A stretch of 64,000 nucleotides of DNA from assembly GCA_963778165.1 (NCBI GenBank), contig CAVZTE010000005.1, forward strand, positions 372,001 to 436,000. Reading direction: 5' to 3'. Source of the DNA: Bog-756 sp963778165. Lineage in GTDB: Bacteria > Actinomycetota > Acidimicrobiia > Acidimicrobiales > RAAP-2. Under the pieces are notes generated by a model, which worked only from the letters and a program-made list of their open reading frames with translations, made no database searches and was not told the origin of the DNA. Shown here in pieces: positions 16,941-25,895 of this stretch. The number at the start of each line of letters is the position of its first letter. Within the stretch, counting starts at the first letter, position 1. Position numbers and translations under genes: made by a program.

Positions 16941-17606
16941 ATGGTGAGGGTCTATCGAACGTTCGCCTTTGTCGACGTCTCGGGGTTCACCGCCCTGACC
17001 GAACGGGAGGGGGACGAGCACGCGGTAGAAGTCCTGTCCGCCTTCCGGGGTCTCCTGCGTGACATCTGCTCACGGCGGGGCGTGAGGATCGCCAAGTGGT
17101 TGGGTGACGGGGTGATGCTGGTCTGTGTCGAGACGCGCCCGCTTCTCGCCGCCATCCTCGAACTCCACCATGTCATCGGTGGGGTGTCGGGCCCGGCCGG
17201 CACGGTGGCCATCCGGTCCGGTCTCACCTCCGGCGAGGTGATTCTGTTGGAAGGCGACGACTACATCGGCCACTGCGTCAATGTGGCGGCCCGGTTGTGC
17301 GACCTGGCCCGAGGGGGCGAGGCCCTGGCCGCTCCGTCGGTGATGACCGACCTACCGCCGTGGGCTGTCACCGTGGGGACCAGGGACATGGAGATACGCG
17401 GGGTCGAAAAGCCGGTGGATGTCTCGGTCATCGGCATTGCCGCCCTGGGGCCCGACCACTCCTCTGATCCCATCTGCGGCCTGCCGGTCTCGGATGCCAC
17501 GGCCGAGGAGCGGGCGGACGGGGTCGGTGGGCAGGTGCTGTTCTGCTCCCTCAGTTGCCTCGACACCTGGCGTCGACGGCCGGCGGGATCCGCCTCCACC
17601 GGCTGA
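16941..17606 (+). CDS. class III adenylate cyclase-like domain fused to a YHS-type metal domain
   Basis: The 221-residue cytosolic protein starts with a CHD cyclase domain. FVDVSGFTALT carries metal-ligand Asp12, KWLGDGVML carries Asp56, and NVAARL gives the transition-state Asn114/Arg118 pair. A substrate Lys/Asp pair is not obvious. After residue 174 a short Cys-containing domain follows: SDPICGLPV with Cys179 and FCSLSCLDTW with Cys202 and Cys206, the pattern of YHS/TRASH-like metal-binding modules. The fusion suggests a cyclase, or cyclase-like sensor, whose output could depend on bound metal. Activity is not proven. It is transcribed alone between the HAD and thioesterase genes. Confidence 0.78.
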   Translation: MVRVYRTFAFVDVSGFTALTEREGDEHAVEVLSAFRGLLRDICSRRGVRIAKWLGDGVMLVCVETRPLLAAILELHHVIGGVSGPAGTVAIRSGLTSGEVILLEGDDYIGHCVNVAARLCDLARGGEALAAPSVMTDLPPWAVTVGTRDMEIRGVEKPVDVSVIGIAALGPDHSSDPICGLPVSDATAEERADGVGGQVLFCSLSCLDTWRRRPAGSASTG

Positions 17607-17749
17607 GCCAGGCGCTCCCGAGGGTCACCCCCGTTGGGCGGCCCGGCCGATCCCGCCGGTCTACGATGACCGGGTCACCGGCCCGACCACGGCCAGAGAA
17701 GGCCGCGCGGCACCCGTGAGGAACATCGACCCGGAGGGAGCAGTACCCC

Positions 17750-18604
17750 ATGCCAGACGTTGCCGAGTTGCTAGCGGTGCTCGACCTAGAGCCGGTGGGC
17801 GAGGGGGCCTTCCGGGCAGAGAACTTCGCCGCTGGTCCGGGTGGGGTGGTGTTCGGTGGGCAACTGCTGGCCCAGTCCATCGTGGCCGCATCGACCATCG
17901 ACCCGGCCAAAGAGGTCAAGTCGGTCCACACCGTGTTCGCCCGGGGAGGGTCCCTCGACCAGCCCCTGGACATCGAGGTGGAGGCCATGCACGTGGGCCG
18001 GGCCATGGCCAGTGCCACCGTAACCGTGCGGCAGGGGGAACGACTGTGTACCCGCTCGCTGGTGTTGTTGAGCGCGGTCGAGCCCGATCTGATCCGTCAC
18101 GGTGCCGATGCCCCGGCCGTCGGGCCACCGGAGGACGCCACCCCCACCGGCGCGGAGGCGGAGTTCTGGGAGCTACGGGTGGTCGGTGGCGTCGACCTCT
18201 CGGACCCCGATGAAGTGGGCCCGGCCGAGTTGGCCGTCTGGGTGCGATTTCCGGGAGCCGAAGCCCAAGGGGTCCTGGGGCAGGCCCTCCTGGCCTATGC
18301 CACCGACGGTTTCCTCATCGGTACGGCCATGCGTCCGCACCCCGGCGTCGGGCAGGCCATGGCCCACGTGAGCATCTCGACCAGTGTCCTGACCCACACG
18401 CTGACGTTCCACGAGCCGGTCGATGCCAGCGAGTGGCACCTGCTGGCCCACGAGAGTCCGTACGCCGGGCGGGGACGGTCCTACGGGCGGGCGAATATCT
18501 TCACCACCGATGGCCGGCTGGTGGGCTCCTTCGTCCAGGACAACATGGTGCGGGCCTTTCCCGAGGGTCAGCAACCGTCCGGCGGCGGCCGCTCCAACTT
18601 CTGA
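17750..18604 (+). CDS. TesB-like acyl-CoA thioesterase
   Basis: ATG start behind GGGAGCAG, 284 residues. The two halves form a double hotdog. The N-terminal half has GVVFGGQLLAQSIVAAS and VKSVHTVFARGGSLDQPL, and the C-terminal half has SISTSVLTHTLTFHEPV and WHLLAHESPYAGRGRSYG. These are the hallmark blocks of TesB/acyl-CoA thioesterase II, which hydrolyses medium and long chain acyl-CoA in the cytosol. It fits a lipid-oriented metabolism along with the oxidase, BVMO and WS/DGAT genes elsewhere in the window. The aldo/keto reductase follows after about 65 bp. Confidence 0.87.
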   Translation: MPDVAELLAVLDLEPVGEGAFRAENFAAGPGGVVFGGQLLAQSIVAASTIDPAKEVKSVHTVFARGGSLDQPLDIEVEAMHVGRAMASATVTVRQGERLCTRSLVLLSAVEPDLIRHGADAPAVGPPEDATPTGAEAEFWELRVVGGVDLSDPDEVGPAELAVWVRFPGAEAQGVLGQALLAYATDGFLIGTAMRPHPGVGQAMAHVSISTSVLTHTLTFHEPVDASEWHLLAHESPYAGRGRSYGRANIFTTDGRLVGSFVQDNMVRAFPEGQQPSGGGRSNF

Positions 18605-18668
18605 TCCACGGCGGCACCCGGCCCCGGCACCCTTTGACGTCGATGGTGGACTGATCTACCTTGCCGCC

Positions 18669-19661
18669 ATGTCCTACGACCCCGCCCCCGACCGCTACGA
18701 CCGGATGCCTTACCGGCGGTGCGGGCGGAGCGGCCTCAAGCTTCCGGTCATCTCGCTCGGGCTGTGGCAGAACTTCGGGGACGACCGTCCGGTCGAGGAG
18801 ACCGAGGCCATCCTGACCAGAGCCTTCGATCTGGGCGTGACCCATTTCGACCTGGCCAACAACTACGGGCCCCCGTACGGTGCAGCCGAGGCCAACGCCG
18901 GAGCGGTGCTCGGCGGCACCCTCGCTCCGTACCGTGACGAGCTGGTGATCGCCACCAAAGCCGGGTACGACATGTGGCCCGGCCCCTACGGCGACGGCGG
19001 CTCGCGCAAGTACCTGCTGGGCAGTTTGGAGGCCAGCCTGCGACGGTTGCAGCTGGAGTACGTGGACATCTTCTACTCGCACCGCTTCGACCCGGAGACT
19101 CCGCTGGAGGAGACCATGGGGGCGCTGGACTCGGCCGTCCGCCAGGGCAAGGCGCGCTACGTGGGGATTTCGTCGTATCCCCCGGAGCAGACCGAGGCGG
19201 CCGTCGACATCCTGGCCCAGTTGGGCACGCCGTTGCTCATCCACCAGCCGGCGTACTCACTGTTCAACCGCTGGATCGAAACCGGGCTGTTGGAGGTGCT
19301 CGGGCGTCGGGAGGTGGGGTGCATCGCCTTCATGGCCCTCCAACAGGGCTTGCTCACCGACCGCTACCTGGAGGGGGTGCCGGCCGGCTCCCGGGCCAGC
19401 CGTTCCGACACACTGCCCCAGGAGTATGTGACCGACGCCGTGATCGACAAGGTGCGGGCGCTCCAAGAGGTGGCCGCCCGGCGTGACCAGACCATGGCGC
19501 AGATGGCCCTGGCTTGGACGTTACGCGACGAGCGGATCACCTCGACCCTGATCGGGGTCAGCAGCCGGGCCCAGCTGGAGCAGAACGTCGCCACCATCGA
19601 GAACCTGGCCTTCACCCCCGACGAGCTCGGCGAGATCGACAAGATCCTCAGCGCCCGCTGA
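18669..19661 (+). CDS. aldo/keto reductase, YghZ/KCNAB-like
   Basis: The start is ATG 18669 (MSYDPAPDRYDRMPYRRCG); a longer open frame upstream overlaps the thioesterase and is not used. The 330 residues show the AKR catalytic tetrad: Asp and Tyr in FDLANNYGPPYG, Lys in VIATKAGYDMW, and His in FYSHRFDPETP. GLWQNFGDDRP and LGSLEASLRRLQLEYVDIF place it close to L-glyceraldehyde-3-phosphate reductase (YghZ) and potassium-channel beta subunits. It is an NADPH-dependent cytosolic reductase of aldehydes or ketones. It converges on the amidohydrolase gene, whose stop lies 6 bp away. Confidence 0.9.
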   Translation: MSYDPAPDRYDRMPYRRCGRSGLKLPVISLGLWQNFGDDRPVEETEAILTRAFDLGVTHFDLANNYGPPYGAAEANAGAVLGGTLAPYRDELVIATKAGYDMWPGPYGDGGSRKYLLGSLEASLRRLQLEYVDIFYSHRFDPETPLEETMGALDSAVRQGKARYVGISSYPPEQTEAAVDILAQLGTPLLIHQPAYSLFNRWIETGLLEVLGRREVGCIAFMALQQGLLTDRYLEGVPAGSRASRSDTLPQEYVTDAVIDKVRALQEVAARRDQTMAQMALAWTLRDERITSTLIGVSSRAQLEQNVATIENLAFTPDELGEIDKILSAR

Positions 19662-19667
19662 GCGCCT

Positions 19668-20534
19668 CTAGCAGCGGTACACTCGCTCGGCGTTGTCGGC
19701 GAAGAGCTTGGCCCGCGACGCCGCGTCCAGGCCGGCGGTCACGCTATCGAACACCGAGTAGAGCTGGTCGAAGGTGCCGAACATGGAGTCCACCGGGAAG
19801 TTGCTGGCGAACATGCAACGGTCGACGCCGAAGGCCTCGATGGCGTACTCCAGCCACGGGGCGAAGGCCTCGACGCTGATCGAGGCGAAGGGCATGGCCA
19901 GTCCGGAGAGCTTGCACACGATGTTGTCGCCCAGCCCGGCCAGGGCATCGATGCCGGTCCGCCACTGGGCGAACTCCTCCTCCGATCCGGAGCGGGGCCA
20001 CCCGGTGTGCTCGACCACCACGACCAGATCGTCGAATCCCTCGAGCTGAGCCGCCGCCGCCCCGAGTTGATCGGTGTGGGTCATCAGTTCGAACAGCAGG
20101 CTCCTCTCCTGCAGGGCCCGGAGCACCCCGGCATCGGGGAGCGGCCCCTGGTAGACGCCCATGGGGCGAACCCCCCGGAAGCGCGTGGCGGCCATCTGGC
20201 GGTCGAGGAGCTCGACGCCCTCGGCCACGCTCTCGGTCGGGGGGATGCCGCCGACGATGGCGTCGGGTCCGCCCCGGGCCTGAGCGTGGCCATCCAGCTC
20301 GATGGTCTCCTCGATGGAGTGCGGACCGGTGGCGGCGGCCACGTTGACGAACTTCTCGACGTTCCACCCGGCCGACTCGGCCCGGTACATCTCGATGTCG
20401 AAGCGACGGTACATCCTGGAGGCATCCCCCGGTCCACCGACGGGTGGACGCGACAGGTACGGGTACCAGTCGGTGCGGGCCGGGTCCCACAGGTGCACAT
20501 GGGCGTCGACCACCCGGGTGGGCCGGTCCGTCAT
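19668..20534 (-). CDS. amidohydrolase-family (TIM-barrel) hydrolase or decarboxylase
   Basis: The ATG start at 20534 overlaps the SDR stop in an ATGA, giving 288 residues. VVDAHVHLWDP supplies the HxH metal motif (His12, His14), VVVEHTGWPRSG a downstream His, and CMFASNFPVDSM the conserved Asp. This matches the amidohydrolase_2 group, whose members cleave lactones or hydrolyse or decarboxylate ring carboxylates. Being last in a coupled operon after a Baeyer-Villiger enzyme, opening of the lactone made by that enzyme is an attractive but unproven role. Expression should depend on the upstream genes. Confidence 0.85.
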   Translation of the reverse strand: MTDRPTRVVDAHVHLWDPARTDWYPYLSRPPVGGPGDASRMYRRFDIEMYRAESAGWNVEKFVNVAAATGPHSIEETIELDGHAQARGGPDAIVGGIPPTESVAEGVELLDRQMAATRFRGVRPMGVYQGPLPDAGVLRALQERSLLFELMTHTDQLGAAAAQLEGFDDLVVVVEHTGWPRSGSEEEFAQWRTGIDALAGLGDNIVCKLSGLAMPFASISVEAFAPWLEYAIEAFGVDRCMFASNFPVDSMFGTFDQLYSVFDSVTAGLDAASRAKLFADNAERVYRC

Positions 20535-22189
20535 CGGGCCTCCCTGACCGTGGACGGGTCGATGCTCCCGACGATCTCCCGCAGCGCGGCGTCCAGCCAT
20601 TCGGGGATGTCGGGACCCCCGTAGGTGACACTGCCAATCGGTCGGGGGTGGCTACGGAGTCCGAGCCAACCGGGGCCCACCACCAACTCCGCCCCGGTCA
20701 GAGCGGTGGCCTCGGGGTGGCTGAACAGGTGGGCGACCAGCTCGGCGGCCGGCAGGGCCGCTTGCTCCTCGGAGGTCTCGATGCCGGCGGCGAAGGCCGT
20801 GACCCGTCCCTCGGTGGCGCCGGCAGCGACCCGGGCGTGCTGGGCGGCGGCCTGGGCCCGGCTACGGCCCTCCGAGGTGGTGGCGTCGGTCAGCGTCATC
20901 AGCAGGACCGGCCGTTCGGCCCCGGCGGCGTAGTCAGCGGCGGCCCGGGCCCATCCGGCATCGGTATGGATGTGCCCGACGATCCCCTGGTGCTCGGCCA
21001 ACACCCGCTCCCAACCCTCCGCCGGCGTCGCCGGGGGTTGCTCTCCGCTCAGCGCCACCACGACGGCATCGATCGGACCGGCCGCGTCAGCCACGGCGTT
21101 CAGGGCATTGGCCGCCTCTCCGAAGTTGTGGGCCAACCCGACGGGGTGACAGGTGATGGAACGGGCTTCGAGAGATGCGGTCAACGCCGCCGCCAGGGCC
21201 GGGCGGTCGGAGACCACGGCGCACGATCGCACCTGCGGCGACGCCACGTCGGTCGGCGCCGGCTCGTCGAAGATGGGCCCGAACCGGGGATTGCCACCAC
21301 CGGCGCTGGCCTGGGTGGTCTCGGCTTTGGCCAAGGCCTGGGGCACCACCAACTCCAGCACCCGGGCCAAGGAAGCCGCCCCATCGCTGCGAACCACCTC
21401 GATGAGCCGGGGCTCGTCCACGATGGCCACCTCGGAGCCACCGGCGAACACCACCCGGCCGCGGCACCATCCGAACTCCTCCCCCACCAGGTAGGCGCCC
21501 AGCGGGCCGAGGTCCTCGGGACCGGCCACGGAGAGGAAGGAGATTCCGCCCCCGCCCGACCGACCGGCCTTGCGGGCCCGCTCGAGGGCAGAGGCCATCA
21601 TTCGGGTGGCGGCGATCGGGGACGTGGCATTGACGGTGACCCCGGGAGGCGCCACTCGTCCCAGCTGCCAGGTCAGGGCGGCCACCGCCCGCTTGGCACA
21701 GCTGTAGGCGCCGGCATCGGCGGCCCGCCAGCCCGAACCGGAGGTCACGCCGAGGACGTGGCCGTGACCGGCGGCGGCCATGAGCGGCAAAGCCGCCCCC
21801 AGCACGTTGAGGTACCCGTCGAGGTGCACGGCCAAGACGGCCAGCCAGTCCTCCTCGGTGCCCTTGCCGAAGTAGGTCTGGCGGGTGATGCCGGCCACGT
21901 TGACCACGGCGTCCAGCCCACCGTGCTCGTCGACCAGCTCCTGGAACAACGAGCGGACAGCCTGGCCATCGGTTACCGACACCCCCGAGGCCCGAGCCGA
22001 GCCACCGGCGGCCACGATACGACCGGCGGTGGTCTCCTCCTGCTCCGGAAGCTGCTCGGAGCCGTCGAGGGTCACCAAAGGATCGACCGTGACCACGTAC
22101 CAGCCGCCACGGCCGAGCTCTTCGGCGATGGCCGCGCCGATCCCGCCGCCACCGCCGGTGACCACGGCCACCTGCTGACGGGGGCTCAC
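20531..22189 (-). CDS. two-part SDR oxidoreductase (active SDR plus degenerate second half)
   Basis: The frame stays open far into the BVMO gene, but the coding start is GTG 22189, overlapping the BVMO stop as GTGA. The 552-residue protein begins with a classical SDR: TGGGGGIG near residue 11, VNVAGI with Asn98, Ser150 in GVTSGSG, and the Y-x3-K pair Tyr162/Lys166 (YSCAKRAV). The C-terminal half (from about residue 320) repeats an SDR-like alpha/beta pattern, with AVVSDRPALAAALTASL and AAAQHARVAAGATEGRV, but lacks the Gly-rich loop and Tyr-Lys pair. It may be a structural or dimer-like domain. The enzyme probably oxidises an alcohol or reduces a ketone for the same substrate as its operon partners. 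Confidence 0.83.
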   Translation of the reverse strand: MSPRQQVAVVTGGGGGIGAAIAEELGRGGWYVVTVDPLVTLDGSEQLPEQEETTAGRIVAAGGSARASGVSVTDGQAVRSLFQELVDEHGGLDAVVNVAGITRQTYFGKGTEEDWLAVLAVHLDGYLNVLGAALPLMAAAGHGHVLGVTSGSGWRAADAGAYSCAKRAVAALTWQLGRVAPPGVTVNATSPIAATRMMASALERARKAGRSGGGGISFLSVAGPEDLGPLGAYLVGEEFGWCRGRVVFAGGSEVAIVDEPRLIEVVRSDGAASLARVLELVVPQALAKAETTQASAGGGNPRFGPIFDEPAPTDVASPQVRSCAVVSDRPALAAALTASLEARSITCHPVGLAHNFGEAANALNAVADAAGPIDAVVVALSGEQPPATPAEGWERVLAEHQGIVGHIHTDAGWARAAADYAAGAERPVLLMTLTDATTSEGRSRAQAAAQHARVAAGATEGRVTAFAAGIETSEEQAALPAAELVAHLFSHPEATALTGAELVVGPGWLGLRSHPRPIGSVTYGGPDIPEWLDAALREIVGSIDPSTVREAR

Positions 22190-24009
22190 GACGCCGTCGA
22201 CCGGACCTGGAGCTCCAGGCCCTCGAGGTTGCCGGCCGCCAGCCACTCCTCGAGCAGCTGGCGGTAGCCGAACCAGTCTCCGAAGCCCCGTCCGTAGTTG
22301 GTGTTGCGGGGGTTCAGCTCTTCGGGGTGGCCCTCGTTGTTGATGCGGGACGGCGTGCAGGCGGACATGATGGCGCTGCTGTCCACGAAGGTGGAGACGA
22401 TCTCCTTCGTCCATTCCTCCTCGGCTTCGGCGCTCACGTCGAAGACCTCCACCCCCCGTTCCTCCAACTGCCTTACTGCTCCGCCGATGAACTCGGCTCC
22501 GAGCACGGCCAGCTGGGTGTAGTTGACGGTCACCACGGCTTGCTGCCCGGGTGCGGGCATGACGAACATGTTGGGGAAGCCCCGGCTCATCATCCCGAAC
22601 AGGCTGGCGGCACCGGGGGCCCACTTCTCGGCCAGGGTCACCCCGCCCCGGCCCACGATCTCGTGGCCCACCCGGCGGTACAGCGGGGTGAGCTCGGCTT
22701 CGAAGCCTGTTCCGTAGATGATGCAGTCGACCTGGTACAGCTGTCCGTCGACCACCGGGCCTTCCTCGGTGATGCGGTCGATCCCGCCCGGGCAGTCGAC
22801 CAGGGTGATGTTGGGGCTGTTGAAGGCCGGCAGGTACTCGTCGTGGAAGCACGGTCGCTTGCACAGGTAGCGGTAGTACGGCTTGAGGATCTCGGCCTTG
22901 GCCGGGTCGGCCACCAGTTCCTCCACCCGGTGCCGGTGCTCCTCCATGATCCCGTAGTCGAACTCCTCGGCATGGCGCAGGTACTCCTCCATGGACATGC
23001 CTTCGGTCCGCGGGGGGTGCTGCGCGGCGGCATAGTGGAGGGTCCAACCGTCGCCGACCAGGTCGGCCTCCACCGGCTTGCCCATGATGATGGCCTGGAA
23101 GTTGTCCATGCGGTCCCGCTGCCAGTTGGGGCCGAGCCCCCGGGCGAACTCGGGATCGGTGGGCCGGTTGCCCCGCTCGCCGATGGCCGAGGGCGTGCGC
23201 TGGAAGACGTAGAGGTGCTTGGCCGACTCGGTCAGCGGAGGCACGCACTGGATGCCGCTGGCGCCGGTGCCCAAAAGGGCCACGGTCTTGTCGCCCAGGT
23301 TGGTGAGCGGCTCGCCGGGGCCGCCGCCGGTGTAGCCGTAGTCCCAACGGGCGGTGTGGAACGAACGCCCGGCAAAGTCCTCCATACCCGGGATGGTGGG
23401 CAGTTTCATCAGATTGAGGATCCCCACGGCCAGGACGTACCAACGGCAGTCGACCTCGTCCCCCCGGTCGGTGCGGATCCGCCACCGGGCCGACTCCTCA
23501 TGCCATTCGGCCCCGGTCACGCCGGTATGGAACAGGGCATCAGCCTCGAGATCGAACCGGCCGGCCACGGCCTGGAGGTGGGAGAGGATCTCGTCCCCGA
23601 AGGCGTAGCGCCGGGTCGGGATGTAGTCGAGCTCCTCGAGCAGGGGAAGGTACATGTACGACTCGACATCGCACATCACCCCCGGATAGCGGTTCCAGTA
23701 CCAGGTCCCCCCGACCCCTCCGGCCTGATCGATGATGCGGATCCTCTCGACGCCGGCCTTGCGGAGCTGGGCGCCGGCCAAAAGGCCGGCGATCCCTCCA
23801 CCCACGATCACCACATCCACCTCGTCGACCACCGGCGCCCTTTCGGCGACCGGCGTGAACGGGTCCTGCCGGTAGTGGGCGAAGTATTCGTCGGTCAACA
23901 GATCGCGGATGCTGGCGCGACCGGGGATCAACCGCTTGTCGCGCTCGGCCAGGTACTTGGCGCGAACGGCCTCGGGGTCGTACGGCGCGGTCGATTCGGG
24001 CTCAGGCAT
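22186..24009 (-). CDS. type I Baeyer-Villiger flavin monooxygenase
   Basis: ATG start, 607 residues. It has the FAD Rossmann motif VIVGGGIAG near residue 68, the NADPH motif LLGTGASGIQ near 245, and between them the fingerprint FAGRSFHTARWD (212-223), which matches the type I BVMO consensus FxGxxxHTxxW. GGVGGTWYWNRYPGVMCDVE is also typical. About 60 extra N-terminal residues are present. Such enzymes insert oxygen next to a ketone to give esters or lactones using NADPH and O2. It is the first gene of the coupled BVMO-SDR-amidohydrolase operon. Substrate class (cyclic, steroid or terpenoid ketone) is not decided by sequence. Confidence 0.92.
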   Translation of the reverse strand: MPEPESTAPYDPEAVRAKYLAERDKRLIPGRASIRDLLTDEYFAHYRQDPFTPVAERAPVVDEVDVVIVGGGIAGLLAGAQLRKAGVERIRIIDQAGGVGGTWYWNRYPGVMCDVESYMYLPLLEELDYIPTRRYAFGDEILSHLQAVAGRFDLEADALFHTGVTGAEWHEESARWRIRTDRGDEVDCRWYVLAVGILNLMKLPTIPGMEDFAGRSFHTARWDYGYTGGGPGEPLTNLGDKTVALLGTGASGIQCVPPLTESAKHLYVFQRTPSAIGERGNRPTDPEFARGLGPNWQRDRMDNFQAIIMGKPVEADLVGDGWTLHYAAAQHPPRTEGMSMEEYLRHAEEFDYGIMEEHRHRVEELVADPAKAEILKPYYRYLCKRPCFHDEYLPAFNSPNITLVDCPGGIDRITEEGPVVDGQLYQVDCIIYGTGFEAELTPLYRRVGHEIVGRGGVTLAEKWAPGAASLFGMMSRGFPNMFVMPAPGQQAVVTVNYTQLAVLGAEFIGGAVRQLEERGVEVFDVSAEAEEEWTKEIVSTFVDSSAIMSACTPSRINNEGHPEELNPRNTNYGRGFGDWFGYRQLLEEWLAAGNLEGLELQVRSTAS

Positions 24010-24287
24010 GCGGGAATACTAGGTCACGTCCACCGCGGTGGACCCCGGGGCGTCGCCTGTCCACGAGGCCTGGGTGGGCAGCACCAGCCATGGCTCCGGT
24101 AGCCCAGGGCATCAGGCCCTCTTGATGGCCGTCATGGTGGGTCCGGGCACGCCGGGAAGACCGAAGACACCAGGAGCTGGAGGTCCACAAGACGGAGGCC
24201 CCCAGGTGCTGGTGGGAGTCTGAAGCTCACCGATCAACACCCACTTCCGGTTGGTCTGCTGCCCGCGTGGTGACCGAGACCGGTGGC

Positions 24288-25817
24288 TCAGATGGCCTCG
24301 GCGATCATGGTGTCGGCCATGGCCTCCTCGGATCCAGCGGCCGCCGGTTCTTCGGCTGGAACGGGCGGGCTCTTCAAGATGACGCAACCGAGGGCGATCC
24401 CCACCACCACCGCAGCCAGGGCGATGACGAAGGCCAGGCGGTAACCGCCGTCGAGGGAGTCGAGCACGGAGTGCCCGGAAGCCAGCAGGGTGGCCGTGCG
24501 GCTGGTCGAGACCACCCCCAGGATGGCTACGGAGAGCGCCGCCGACACTTGCTGGGAGACGTTGACGATGCCCGAACCAATGCCGGCGTCCTTAGCCGGA
24601 ACTTCGGCCAAAGCCAGGGTGAGCAAAGGGGTGAAGGCCATCGATGCCCCGAGGCCGATCAGGAGCAGGGCCGCAAAGAGCAGCGGGAAGTAGGCCGTCT
24701 GGACCCCGGAGCTGATGAGCAGGGCCAGACCACCGCCCAGGACCGCCAAACCGATGATGGCGGTCAACTTGGGTTGCAGGCGTCGCATGATGCGGGCTGT
24801 TATCCCCGAAGACATGAGGGCCACGGAAAGGGTCTGCGGCAGGAAGGCCAGTCCGGTGTGGATGGGGTCGTAGCGCAGGACGTGCTGGAAGTAGAGGACA
24901 CCGATGAAGAAGGTGCTGTACATCCCGACGACCATCAGCCCTCTGACCAGACTGGAGGAGAGCAGGCCCGGAGATCGCATCACCCGGATGGGCATCATGG
25001 GATTGGCCAGTCGGCTTTCGAGAAAGACGAAGGCGGCCAGAACCACGATGGCCACCGCTCCGAAGATCAAGGTGTGCCGGGAGTCCCAGCCGTACTGGCT
25101 GGAGCTGACGATGGCATAGACGGCGACCATCAAGCCGATGGTGCTCAGTACCGCACCGGCGACGTCCAGTCCTTCACGAAAGCCGATTCCGACGTTCTCT
25201 TCGATGAGTACCGCCCCGGCCAGAAAGGTGAGGACGCCGATGGGGATGTTGATGAAGAAGATCCAGTGCCAGCTCAGGGCCTGCGTAACGTAGCCCCCGA
25301 TCAGCAGGCCCAGTGACCCACCTCCGACCGCCACGATGATGTAGGAGCTCATGGCCTTGGCCCGCTCGGCGGGTTGGGGGAAGTCGGCCACGATGATGGC
25401 CAGGATGACCGAGGACGACAGAGCGGCGCCCAGGCCCTGGACGAACCGGGCCACGATGAGAAGGGGCCGGCTGTCGGCGGCACCGCAGGCCGCCGAGGCC
25501 ACGGTGAACAGGGCCACACCCACCAGGAAGACCTTCTTCCGTCCGATGAGGTCCCCGAGCCGGCCGGCCAGCAGCAGGATGCCGGCAAAGGTAATGAGGT
25601 AGGCGTCGATCACCCAGGCCAGCGAGGCCTGCGAGAAGTGCAGATCACGCTGGATGGTAGGCAGTGCCACGTTCACAATGGTCTGATCGAGAACGTTCAT
25701 CAACATGGCGAAGCACACCACGATCAGGGCTATCCATCGGCGGCGGGCATGCACAACGTCACGAAGGGAAGAGGGGATGGGACTGCTCCTGTCTCGTGGA
25801 TCTAACTCCCTATCCAT
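24288..25817 (-). CDS. DHA2-type MFS multidrug transporter
   Basis: 509 residues with about 14 membrane helices. LDQTIVNVALPTIQRDL (helix 1 motif), WVIDAYLITFAGILLLAGRL and GDLIGRKKVFLVG (motif A) identify the EmrB/QacA proton-coupled drug efflux family. The ATG at 25817 lacks a ribosome site, so initiation may be leaderless or use a downstream codon. A MarR-family regulator is transcribed divergently and its probable operator abuts the transporter start, implying ligand-relieved repression of efflux. The C-terminal tail is Glu/Ala-rich and cytosolic. Confidence 0.9.
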   Translation of the reverse strand: MDRELDPRDRSSPIPSSLRDVVHARRRWIALIVVCFAMLMNVLDQTIVNVALPTIQRDLHFSQASLAWVIDAYLITFAGILLLAGRLGDLIGRKKVFLVGVALFTVASAACGAADSRPLLIVARFVQGLGAALSSSVILAIIVADFPQPAERAKAMSSYIIVAVGGGSLGLLIGGYVTQALSWHWIFFINIPIGVLTFLAGAVLIEENVGIGFREGLDVAGAVLSTIGLMVAVYAIVSSSQYGWDSRHTLIFGAVAIVVLAAFVFLESRLANPMMPIRVMRSPGLLSSSLVRGLMVVGMYSTFFIGVLYFQHVLRYDPIHTGLAFLPQTLSVALMSSGITARIMRRLQPKLTAIIGLAVLGGGLALLISSGVQTAYFPLLFAALLLIGLGASMAFTPLLTLALAEVPAKDAGIGSGIVNVSQQVSAALSVAILGVVSTSRTATLLASGHSVLDSLDGGYRLAFVIALAAVVVGIALGCVILKSPPVPAEEPAAAGSEEAMADTMIAEAI

Positions 25818-25858
25818 TGATAGTCACTATCCTAGTGAGTGTCAAGAACAGTGGATAG
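25810..25858. promoter_or_regulatory. MarR operator cluster in the divergent regulator/efflux intergenic region
   Basis: GATAGT-C-ACTATC (25819-25831) is a perfect inverted repeat. It overlaps a second one, CACTA-tcc-TAGTG (25825-25837), and an outer pair CTATCCA (25810) and TGGATAG (25852) brackets both. On the minus strand a TTGACA hexamer lies at about 25840-25845. The layout fits autoregulation by the MarR protein. Confidence 0.65.
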
Positions 25859-25881
25859 TAGGAAATCCGGTTCTATTCGGC

Positions 25882-25887
25882 TATACT
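25882..25887 (+). promoter_or_regulatory. -10 element for a leaderless marR-type transcript
   Basis: TATACT ends 8 bp before the ATG at 25896, so transcription would start at or within a base or two of the start codon. No ribosome binding site is present, consistent with leaderless mRNA, which is common in actinobacteria. A -35 element is not obvious. Confidence 0.5.
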
Positions 25888-25895
25888 GGCCGCCC

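Noticed and set aside
20531..23485. A 984-codon minus-strand frame covering the SDR gene and much of the BVMO gene
   Set aside because: Its first 430 codons are Arg/Pro/His-rich and antiphase to the BVMO gene; the SDR motif begins right after GTG 22189, which overlaps the BVMO stop.
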